NCBI GenBank assembly: GCA_002353825.1
Contig: DEKJ01000055.1
Coordinates: 1-16,985 of the forward strand
Length of the DNA stretch: 16,985 bases
DNA from: Prevotella sp. UBA2725
Lineage (GTDB): Bacteria > Bacteroidota > Bacteroidia > Bacteroidales > Bacteroidaceae
Direction: 5' to 3'
Positions 8,710-15,179 of the stretch are shown one piece after another (within the stretch, counting starts at the first letter, position 1; each line of letters starts with the position of its first letter). Below the pieces are notes generated by a model. That model was not told the origin of the DNA. It worked only from the letters and a program-made list of their open reading frames with translations, and made no database searches. Both the position numbers and the translations under genes were made by a program.

Positions 8710-8792
8710 TTGATTACCAAAAGCAAGGTATTGCTTGCCGAGTAAGCTGTCATACAGTAACTGCCTAAAACAAGAAATATACAAAATAACTA

Positions 8793-9809
8793 ATGAGAAA
8801 CATAATATTCACACTTTGCCTCTTCATCTCCGTAGCTGTTCAGGCACAGAAGCCCTTCGTCATCAACGGTAACGTGCCATCACTCCCTGACGGTACCGCT
8901 GTGGGCATTTCTACCTCCGAAGACTCCATCGTCGAGCTGGCACAAGACACGGTCCGCAACGGGCAGTTCACGCTCCATGGCACCGTCAAAGGCACAGTGC
9001 TCGCCATGCTCTCCACCAACAACCTTGGTCTCGTCGACGAGAATCACTGGCCCACAGACTCCATCCGTTGGAACTACATCGACCTTTTCCTCTCTGCCGA
9101 TACGATGACACTGTCTCCCGACCTGAAGATTCATGGCGGTCGCGTACAGGAGGACTTCAAGGCCTTGCAGGCCATAGGCGACTGGCACGACCCTGCCGCC
9201 ACCGACAGTTTCGCTGCCACCCACCCGACGTCGGCCGTGACAGCCTGGATTGTGAACAATGATCTGAAACGCGGGTTTCATCTCTCCGATACTGACGTGG
9301 AGCGCCTCAGCCGTACCCTCACTGCCTGTCCCGATGACCCGGCACGGTACCAAGAGTTCCTCGCACGGGTGGCACAAGCACGGAAATCGACTGTCGGCAA
9401 GCCATTCATCGACTTGCAGATCAAAGACCCGAAAGGGAAAGTGCTGCACCTCAAGGATGTCGTGACGAAAGGCAAGTATGTGCTCGTCGACTTCTGGGCA
9501 AGCTGGTGTGGACAGTGTCTCGCTGCCTTCCCGAAGGTCGAAGAGATCGGCAAGAAATATGCATCCCGACTTCGCATCATTGACCTCAGTATCGACACCA
9601 AAAATGCTGCCTGGCAGCGAGCCATGCAAAAGCATCACCAGCCCTGGCCACAATATTGCACGACACCACAAGGTTACAAGGATCTCTTCTCCAAATATCA
9701 GATTGGCAACGGCGTGCCTTATTTCATTCTCATCTCTCCCGAGGGTAAGGTTATAGGCTCGCCAACAGTCAACGACATTGAAACGATGCTGAAAGAGGAA
9801 GGCCTTTGA
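8793..9809 (+). CDS. DUF4369/TlpA-like periplasmic thiol-disulfide protein
   Basis: This 338-aa exported protein has a signal peptide (about 1-18, cut near VQA-QKP). A beta-rich N-terminal part at about 20-130 (INGNVPSLPDGTAVGIST...GQFTLHGTV) resembles DUF4369. A TlpA/AhpC-TSA-type thioredoxin fold spans about 203-338. The active site is WCGQC, with C239 and C242, and the cis-proline loop reads GVPYFIL. Proteins of this layout reduce or exchange disulfides in the Bacteroidetes periplasm and often lie next to SusC/D genes. CGQC differs from the common CGPC or CPPC. It lies 105 bp after the FISUMP gene, across a hairpin-rich spacer, on the same strand, so co-transcription with the importer is possible but not certain. 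The substrate is unknown. Confidence 0.9.
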   Translation: MRNIIFTLCLFISVAVQAQKPFVINGNVPSLPDGTAVGISTSEDSIVELAQDTVRNGQFTLHGTVKGTVLAMLSTNNLGLVDENHWPTDSIRWNYIDLFLSADTMTLSPDLKIHGGRVQEDFKALQAIGDWHDPAATDSFAATHPTSAVTAWIVNNDLKRGFHLSDTDVERLSRTLTACPDDPARYQEFLARVAQARKSTVGKPFIDLQIKDPKGKVLHLKDVVTKGKYVLVDFWASWCGQCLAAFPKVEEIGKKYASRLRIIDLSIDTKNAAWQRAMQKHHQPWPQYCTTPQGYKDLFSKYQIGNGVPYFILISPEGKVIGSPTVNDIETMLKEEGL

Positions 9810-9823
9810 TAACAATTGTTATC
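9808..9823. promoter_or_regulatory. 16-bp perfect palindrome at the tlpA-like stop codon (possible operator)
   Basis: GATAACAATTGTTATC is fully self-complementary. It overlaps the last two bases of the TGA at 9807-9809 and lies 81 bp before the cupin start. Such a length is typical of a dimeric repressor site, but a role in transcription termination or mere chance is also possible. Confidence 0.35.
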
Positions 9824-9904
9824 CCCTTATCAGTATATCCGCTTTGGCACGACTCTTGCTTCTCTCATTATAGAAAATGTCTAATGATTAAAAGGAAATT
9901 GACT

Positions 9905-10225
9905 ATGAAGTTCGAGAAAGGAAAAGTGTTTGTAGCAAATGAGTTGATTGATTATACCGAAGGTGGTGTTGTCAGCAAGGAACTCGTCCACAGTGATGCC
10001 GGCAGTGTGACGCTGTTCAGTTTTGATGCCGGTCAAGGACTCTCCGAGCACCTCGCTCCCTTCGATGCCCTCATCCAGGTCGTCGACGGCGAGATGGTGC
10101 TCAATGTCGAAGGCACCGACCATCACATCAAGGCCGGCGAGAGTTTCGTCATCCCTAACGGTGCCCGCCATGCCGTGAAGGCCGAGAAGCCCTTCAAGAT
10201 GATGCTTACGATGATAAGAGGGTAA
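9905..10225 (+). CDS. Small single-domain cupin protein
   Basis: This 106-aa protein is one cupin beta-barrel with no signal peptide, so it should be cytoplasmic. The first cupin motif is degenerate: GLSEHLAPFDALIQVVDGE contains H49 but not the second His or the Glu of the classical metal site. The second motif (GESFVIPNGARHAV) carries H89. This SEHxAPFDA pattern belongs to a widespread family of small stress-linked cupins with no firmly known ligand. I chose the ATG at 9905 because AAAGGAAA precedes it by a few bases. The frame is open further upstream, with an ATG at 9884 and a TTG at 9806, but that extension is not cupin-like. It may be read through from the tlpA-like gene or from its own weak promoter. 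Confidence 0.87.
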   Translation: MKFEKGKVFVANELIDYTEGGVVSKELVHSDAGSVTLFSFDAGQGLSEHLAPFDALIQVVDGEMVLNVEGTDHHIKAGESFVIPNGARHAVKAEKPFKMMLTMIRG

Positions 10226-10230
10226 TTTTC

Positions 10231-10261
10231 TTTGCCGCCTCCCGTTTTTTCATTACCTTTG
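10231..10261 (+). promoter_or_regulatory. Bacteroidetes-type promoter of the alpha/beta hydrolase gene
   Basis: TTTG at 10231-10234 and TACCTTTG at 10254-10261 match the Bacteroides -33 (TTTG) and -7 (TAnnTTTG) elements, with 19 bp between them. Transcription should start a few bases after 10261, giving a leader of roughly 25 nt before the ATG at 10290. Confidence 0.65.
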
Positions 10262-10290
10262 GGCCTGATAACTATTTAGACCCAAAGGTA
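10254..10290. repeat. Inverted repeat (10-bp arms) spanning the -7 element and the start codon
   Basis: TACCTTTGGG at 10254-10263 is perfectly repeated in inverse as CCCAAAGGTA at 10281-10290, with a 17-base spacer. The left arm contains the promoter -7 element. The right arm contains the likely ribosome-binding AAAGG and the A of the start codon. Confidence 0.6.
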
Positions 10291-11534
10291 TGAAGAACAT
10301 TTTCACATTACTGATGCTGTTTGTCTCCCTCACACTCTCCGCTCAGCCGTTGGACGGCACATGGAAAGGTAAACTGAAAGCGGGACCACAGACGCTTACG
10401 ATCGTTTACCATATCGATACGCCGAAGAAGACGGTGACGATGGATGTGGAAGAACAAAGTGCAAGCGGCATCCCGATGGATGTCCACTTTCTTACCGACG
10501 ACTCCATCAATATCGCCATGCCCCAGCTCGGCATTACATACGCCGGAAGATTAAAAGACGGGAAGATTGACGGCACCTTTCATCAACAGATGTTCTCGGC
10601 TCCCCTCGTCATGGAACGCGGTGAAGTATCCTTCAACCGCCCGCAGGAGCCCAAGGCGCCTTATCCTTATACCACCGAAGAGGTGAAGTTTACCAACGCC
10701 AAAGCCCCAGCTACCCTCGCTGGTACACTCGTCTATCCCGTAGGCTACAAGACTGGCAAGAAATGTCCCGTGGTGCTGATGGTCACGGGCAGCGGGCCAG
10801 AGAACCGTGACGAAGAGCTCTTCCATCACAAGCCGTTCCTCGTCATCGCCGACTATTTAGCGCGTCACGGCATTGCCTCCCTGCGCTATGACGACCGCGG
10901 GGTAGAACAGTCGACAGGCGATGCCTCGCAAGCTACCACCGCCGACTTTGCCGAAGATGCCAAGGCGGGTCTCACTTATCTGAAGGGCCTTGGGAAGTTC
11001 TCCAAGGTCGGCATACTTGGGCACAGTGAAGGCGGTGCCATCGCTTACATGCTTGGTAGCGAAGGTGTACCCGACTTCATCGTATCCCTCGCTGGCCCAG
11101 CATGTAAGATTGACACCATGATGGTGGCACAACTCAACGCAATAGCAAAGACTCAAGGTGCTACCGGCGATTTAGTGGCAAACACCAATCAGGCTCGCTT
11201 CATCCTGCTTTCACAGAGCAATACGCCTTGGATGAAGTATTTCCTCGACCTCGACATGGCTCCCTATGTGAAGGCAACTAAATGTCCGGTCCTCGCCCTT
11301 GGTGGTGACAAGGACATGAACGTGCCGGTGAGCATCAATGTGCCTGCCCTGAAACAATATCTTCCCAAGAACAAGCGTAATGTCATCAAGACTTATCCGG
11401 GGCTCAGCCATCTATTCCAGCACAGCGCTACGGGCAGCCCGCAGGAGGCTGTGAACATCGAAGAGACGATTGCACCCGAAGTGCTGAACGACATCGCTGC
11501 TTGGATCAACAACGAGAAGCGGAGCGCAGAATAA
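10290..11534 (+). CDS. Exported alpha/beta hydrolase (serine esterase/aminopeptidase-like)
   Basis: This 414-aa protein has a signal peptide (about 1-19, LTLSA-QPL). A beta-rich N-terminal domain at about 20-115 (DGTWKGKLK...IDGTFHQQ) is usual in this Bacteroidetes hydrolase family. An alpha/beta hydrolase domain covers about 125-410. The oxyanion-side motif SGPENRDE precedes ADYLARHGIASLRYDDRG. The nucleophile elbow is GHSEGG, with Ser246. Asp342 (in GDKDMNVP) and His374 (in GLSHLF) complete a plausible triad. The family includes esterases and S33-type peptidases, and the natural substrate cannot be told. It has its own promoter, so it appears independent of the importer operon. Its last 29 bp overlap the 3' end of the MATE gene on the other strand. 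Confidence 0.9.
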   Translation: MKNIFTLLMLFVSLTLSAQPLDGTWKGKLKAGPQTLTIVYHIDTPKKTVTMDVEEQSASGIPMDVHFLTDDSINIAMPQLGITYAGRLKDGKIDGTFHQQMFSAPLVMERGEVSFNRPQEPKAPYPYTTEEVKFTNAKAPATLAGTLVYPVGYKTGKKCPVVLMVTGSGPENRDEELFHHKPFLVIADYLARHGIASLRYDDRGVEQSTGDASQATTADFAEDAKAGLTYLKGLGKFSKVGILGHSEGGAIAYMLGSEGVPDFIVSLAGPACKIDTMMVAQLNAIAKTQGATGDLVANTNQARFILLSQSNTPWMKYFLDLDMAPYVKATKCPVLALGGDKDMNVPVSINVPALKQYLPKNKRNVIKTYPGLSHLFQHSATGSPQEAVNIEETIAPEVLNDIAAWINNEKRSAE

Positions 11535-12873
11535 AGTATTGCATCACACCACGCATCGCAAGATATATAATGTAGGCGAGCCAGAGGATGTGGTTGACAA
11601 GCAACGGATGGGTGTGGGCCATCGGACTGAACACCGCCACAGCAAGGACAAGGAAGAACGCCAGTGAGGCCGTGAAACTCGATATCAGCATGCCGCGCGT
11701 TGCCGTGAGGCCGATGAAGATGCCATCATAGACGAAGGCCGCAAAACCCGACAACGGGATAAGCCACGTCCAGTAGGCAAAGGTATGGGCCGCCGCCACG
11801 ACCTGCGCGTCATTGGTGAGCAGACGGAGCAACAAGTTCCCGCCTAAAGCATAGGCTGCCGTGAAGGCCAAAGCCAAAGACAATCCCCACCGGATGAGTA
11901 GCCGGCGAATGACGTTATGGAGCCCCAAATAGTCGCGGGCTCCATAATATTTTCCGCCCAGGGCCTCACCGGCAAAGGCAAAACCGTCCATGACATAAGA
12001 GAAAAGGGTATAGAACGTCATGAGCAATGTGTTCACGGCCAGCATGAGATCGCCCTGACGTGCTCCTGCCGACGTAAAGGCGAGGTTGACGGCTACAAGG
12101 CAGAGCGTACGGAGAAAGATATCTCGGTCGGTGCGAAAGAAGGTGCCCCATGAATATCGCTTCCCGTTATCGGCAGCCAGAGAGTCTGTTGTTGAAGAAT
12201 CTATTATCGGAGAGGTCAATATCGGTGAAAACTTCATCCTCCTCAACTTTGCACGCAACAGCACAACCGACAGCAGCACCCCACTCCACTGTGCCACAAG
12301 CGTACCAAGTGCGATACCCGCCACCTTCATATCGAAGACAAAGACGAAGAGAAGCGAGGCAATGATGTTGACGATGTTCTGAAAAATTGCCACAAACATC
12401 GGTACACGCGTGTCCTGCATACCGATATACCAACCGTTAAGACTATAGAGCGAGAGCATAGCTGGCGCTCCCCAGATGACAATATTGAAATAGGTGGCTG
12501 CCAATGGCCAGACAACTTGTGATGGGTGGATGATACTCAATGCTGCCTCGCGCAACGGCCATTGGAACAAAAGAAATACAGCAGCAATGAGGAGCGACAT
12601 CGTCAACGAGCGCCGAAGCAGCATGTGGATACCCTTAGTATCGCGGGCGCCGTAAGCCTGTCCTGTCATGCCGCTTGTGCCCATACGGAGGAACCCCATG
12701 AGCCAATAGATGATATTGAAGATCATGGAGCCCACAGAGATGGCAGCGATAAAACGGGCAGAGCCAAGATGACCGGCGATAGCCAGGTCGACAAGCCCAA
12801 GCAACGGAACCGTGATATTGCTTACGATGGAGGGTACAGCGAGGTGGAGTATTTCTTTATCGGATGTGTTCAT
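11506..12873 (-). CDS. MATE-family (DinF-like) multidrug/toxin efflux transporter
   Basis: This 455-aa inner-membrane protein should have twelve helices and export drugs or metabolites using a Na+ or H+ gradient. The N-terminus (EILHLAVPSIVSNITVPLLG followed by LVDLAIAGHLG, with Asp29 in helix 1) and the loop GMTGQAYGARD match MATE proteins of the DinF branch. The second half repeats the pattern (FAFAGEALGGKYYGARD), as expected for the internal two-fold. I chose the ATG at 12871-12873 because it gives a canonical MATE N-terminus. The frame is open to an ATG at 13014, but that would start upstream of the promoter-like TACCTTTG at 12949-12942. The gene is convergent with the hydrolase gene and overlaps it by 29 bp. 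The transported substrate is unknown. Confidence 0.93.
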   Translation of the reverse strand: MNTSDKEILHLAVPSIVSNITVPLLGLVDLAIAGHLGSARFIAAISVGSMIFNIIYWLMGFLRMGTSGMTGQAYGARDTKGIHMLLRRSLTMSLLIAAVFLLFQWPLREAALSIIHPSQVVWPLAATYFNIVIWGAPAMLSLYSLNGWYIGMQDTRVPMFVAIFQNIVNIIASLLFVFVFDMKVAGIALGTLVAQWSGVLLSVVLLRAKLRRMKFSPILTSPIIDSSTTDSLAADNGKRYSWGTFFRTDRDIFLRTLCLVAVNLAFTSAGARQGDLMLAVNTLLMTFYTLFSYVMDGFAFAGEALGGKYYGARDYLGLHNVIRRLLIRWGLSLALAFTAAYALGGNLLLRLLTNDAQVVAAAHTFAYWTWLIPLSGFAAFVYDGIFIGLTATRGMLISSFTASLAFFLVLAVAVFSPMAHTHPLLVNHILWLAYIIYLAMRGVMQYFILRSASRC

Positions 12874-12899
12874 ACCTAATGCAACTGCAAGCGGCCACA

Positions 12900-12911
12900 A
12901 GGGACGTCCCT
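12900..12911. promoter_or_regulatory. 12-bp perfect palindrome in the leader of the MATE gene
   Basis: AGGGACGTCCCT is fully self-complementary. It lies between the predicted minus-strand promoter and the MATE start codon, so it could be an operator or fold in the mRNA leader. There is no further support. Confidence 0.3.
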
Positions 12912-12941
12912 GCAATAGAAAATAAAATATCGTTTCTCTGG

Positions 12942-12949
12942 CAAAGGTA
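12942..12949 (-). promoter_or_regulatory. -7 promoter element for the MATE gene
   Basis: Read on the minus strand this is TACCTTTG, followed by CC, an exact TAnnTTTG match. No clear TTTG -33 element is found at the usual distance; GTGC or TGTG is the nearest. The predicted leader is about 65 nt. Confidence 0.5.
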
Positions 12950-12962
12950 CAGAAAGAATTTG

Positions 12963-12970
12963 TAATTTTG
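12963..12970 (+). promoter_or_regulatory. -7 promoter element for the membrane-protein/lysozyme unit
   Basis: TAATTTTG is an exact TAnnTTTG match, 17 bp before the start codon at 12988. The -33 element is weak. A GGAAAG sequence at 12976-12981 could serve as ribosome binding site. The element points away from the minus-strand -7 element only 13 bp to the left. Confidence 0.45.
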
Positions 12971-12987
12971 CACACGGAAAGAAAATA

Positions 12988-13914
12988 ATGATGCTTCAGA
13001 GGATAACTCACCATAAAATACTTAGCGCCATTGTGCTACTCTGCCTGATAGGTATGGGGTGGCTCATCGTGCGCGCCATGCCCGCATCGGAGACAGAGTT
13101 GCGCCGGTCTACCTGCTATGTCGACGGTCAGGTCTGCGTATGTCTGGTCAGTGGGAAAGACACAGCAGTGCTCACATGCGACTCCGTCCATCAGCAAGGT
13201 GTATGGATCAACCGCCACTGGTGGCTGGCAAGCTGCGACGGACGCGTGCTCACACTCAGCCCCTCCTCCGAGCTCCGTGCCGCTGAAGTGCCGGCACTTT
13301 GCGACTCACTCTCAAGTCTGCTCAACCGCAAAGAGACGGAGCGCAAGGAACTCATCTATTATCTCCGCTCCCATGGCGTTATCGACGAAGGCTACACACA
13401 GATTGCTACTTATGCCAACCGACAGTCGAAGATGACTGACTCGCTCAAGATTCGCCTCAAAGAACTGCAACGCATCTGCCCCATCGACAGCAACAGCACA
13501 GGCAAGCACTTCAAGCTCAGCAAGAAAAGCCGGCTGATCCTTAAAGCCGACTACTGCGTGAAATGGTACAACACGACTAACAAACTGAAGCACGTGACGT
13601 GTGATCCTATTGTCACACCCCTGACAGCTAAGGTCTCACCGCTTATCATCCATACCCACCGTTCCTTCAAGCCGTGGGGTGTCTACGCCGTGCGCAACGT
13701 GCCTTGGGGCGCTGCCGAGCATCGCAAGATTGTCACCGTGCGTCTTGTGCCCACAGAGCAATCAGCTCCCTTCCACTCCATTATTGTATCGGGGAAATAC
13801 TGGCAGGGACATAATCACGACCTGCCTCGACTCTTCGCCATCGACGGAGCGCCCGTCTTCACGAAGCATGGCCGTTTCATCGGTATCATTCACGGAAAGG
13901 AGGTACTGCAATGA
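12988..13914 (+). CDS. Membrane-anchored protein of unknown function, possibly a non-catalytic trypsin-like fold
   Basis: I do not recognise a family with certainty. The 308-aa protein has one hydrophobic segment at about 11-29 (ILSAIVLLCLIGMGWLIV), either an uncleaved anchor or a signal, so the rest should be periplasmic. Residues 71-83 (GVWINRHWWLASC) resemble the strand before the catalytic His of trypsin-like proteases. Residues 286-303 (DGAPVFTKHGRFIGIIHG) resemble the G-D-S-G-x-P-V segment, but no His or Ser is in the catalytic place. A Lys/Arg-rich helix lies at about 105-165. The trypsin-fold idea is inference only. Translation can start at 12988 or at the adjacent ATG at 12991. Its stop overlaps the next start (ATGA at 13911), which suggests that it works with the lysozyme. 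Confidence 0.75.
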   Translation: MMLQRITHHKILSAIVLLCLIGMGWLIVRAMPASETELRRSTCYVDGQVCVCLVSGKDTAVLTCDSVHQQGVWINRHWWLASCDGRVLTLSPSSELRAAEVPALCDSLSSLLNRKETERKELIYYLRSHGVIDEGYTQIATYANRQSKMTDSLKIRLKELQRICPIDSNSTGKHFKLSKKSRLILKADYCVKWYNTTNKLKHVTCDPIVTPLTAKVSPLIIHTHRSFKPWGVYAVRNVPWGAAEHRKIVTVRLVPTEQSAPFHSIIVSGKYWQGHNHDLPRLFAIDGAPVFTKHGRFIGIIHGKEVLQ

Positions 13915-15173
13915 CTGTCGCATCCGCTAAAGAAAAAAGAAGAAAGAATAAAGAAGACATTAGAAAAGAGTATATTAAGAAAGAATATATTCTTCCTTTC
14001 TGCCTTTTGATAATGATATTATTCTCCGCTTGTACCATCAGCACGAATGAGATACAAACGGTGGAAGGGAAGGACAGCATCGTCTACCGCGGACAATTGA
14101 AGAACGGTAAACGGGAAGGACTTGGCGTGCTTTACAAAGGCGACAGCATCCTCTACAGCGGAATGTGGCACAACGGCATGCGACAAGGTCGCGGCATCGT
14201 GAGAGATGCTGAAGGACGTCTCGTCGACGGACTGTGGGACCACGACACGCTCGTCACCGCCATCCGTCGCGACTCCGCCGGCGTCTACAACGGAGAGATG
14301 AACAACAAGTTCGTCGCCAATGGCTATGGCCACTACGTTGACACCCTCGACACTTATTACGAAGGTCAATGGAAAGACGGGAAGCGGACGGGCTTCGGCT
14401 TCTCCTCCCAGCACCGTTACTTCCGCGTGGGGGAATGGAAAGACAACACCTATAAGGGCGAACGCCTCAACTACACCTCCGAGCGCGTCTACGGCATCGA
14501 CCTCTCCAAATACCAGCATATCGAAGGGCATTCTTTCCACACCATCGACTGGGACCGCCTGCGCATCACGCATCTCGGATCGCTGTCGAAGAAGAACGTC
14601 AGCGGGGACATCAACTTCCAGGTGTCGTTTATCTTCATCAAGTCGACGGAGGGCGCCTCGATGCGCAATCCTTATTATGCCGCCGACTATGCCGCCGCCC
14701 GGAAGCACGGCTATCCCGTCGGCACCTATCACTATTTCACCCATCGCACCTCGGGAGCCCAGCAGGCATGGTACTTCCTCAAGTACAGCCATTTCAAGAA
14801 AGGCGACCTGCCACCCGTGCTCGACCTGGAGCCGCTGCCCTCACAAGTAAGGAAGATGGGCGGCGCGCTGGCGATGTGGAGCCGTGTGCGCAACTGGCTG
14901 CAGATCGTAGAGAAAGAGACGGGCATGCGTCCGATCCTCTATATCAGTCAGACCTTCGTCAACCGCTGGCTCGACTATGCGCCCGACATCAAGCGCTCCT
15001 ATCCCGTATGGATAGCGCGATACGGGGAGTACAAACCCGACGTCAAACTGTGGATCTGGCAGCTCGCCCCCGACGGGAAAGTGAGGGGCATCGCAGGCCA
15101 TACCGACATCAACGTCTTCAACGGCTATCGCAACGAGTTCAAGCACTGGCTGTCGATGGTGACCAAGAAATGA
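13911..15173 (+). CDS. MORN-repeat GH25 lysozyme lipoprotein
   Basis: This 420-aa protein is predicted to cleave the glycan chains of peptidoglycan. Residues 1-26 are strongly basic. They are followed by a hydrophobic stretch and a lipobox-like FSAC with Cys41, so it is probably a lipoprotein. No acidic export signal follows the Cys, which points to the periplasmic side. MORN-type repeats fill about 59-185 (YRGQLKNGKREGLG, YSGMWHNGMRQGRG, YEGQWKDGKRTGFG). A GH25 domain covers about 192-415: YGIDLSKYQ with Asp197, KSTEG, GTYHYF, and the catalytic DLE with D305 and E307 in PPVLDLEP. The C-terminal WIWQLAPDGKVRGI and DINVF motifs are typical of GH25. The start is set by the 4-bp overlap with the upstream gene. 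The unusually long basic n-region leaves some doubt about it. Confidence 0.9.
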   Translation: MTVASAKEKRRKNKEDIRKEYIKKEYILPFCLLIMILFSACTISTNEIQTVEGKDSIVYRGQLKNGKREGLGVLYKGDSILYSGMWHNGMRQGRGIVRDAEGRLVDGLWDHDTLVTAIRRDSAGVYNGEMNNKFVANGYGHYVDTLDTYYEGQWKDGKRTGFGFSSQHRYFRVGEWKDNTYKGERLNYTSERVYGIDLSKYQHIEGHSFHTIDWDRLRITHLGSLSKKNVSGDINFQVSFIFIKSTEGASMRNPYYAADYAAARKHGYPVGTYHYFTHRTSGAQQAWYFLKYSHFKKGDLPPVLDLEPLPSQVRKMGGALAMWSRVRNWLQIVEKETGMRPILYISQTFVNRWLDYAPDIKRSYPVWIARYGEYKPDVKLWIWQLAPDGKVRGIAGHTDINVFNGYRNEFKHWLSMVTKK

Positions 15174-15179
15174 GCCGCC

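Noticed and set aside
8880..9815. 311-codon open frame on the minus strand opposite the tlpA-like gene
   Set aside because: It is a mirror of a well-supported coding region, with no domain, no signal and no upstream promoter of its own.
9806..9904. Upstream extension of the cupin frame from TTG 9806 or ATG 9884
   Set aside because: The extension is not cupin-like. The ATG at 9905 has a better ribosome-binding context and gives a standard single-cupin length.
12874..13014. N-terminal extension of the MATE protein to an ATG at 13014
   Set aside because: It would place the start upstream of the likely promoter and add 47 non-MATE residues overlapping the divergent gene.
14019..14792. 257-codon open frame on the minus strand opposite the MORN-GH25 gene
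   Set aside because: The plus strand encodes MORN repeats and GH25 catalytic motifs. The antisense frame has no supporting features.
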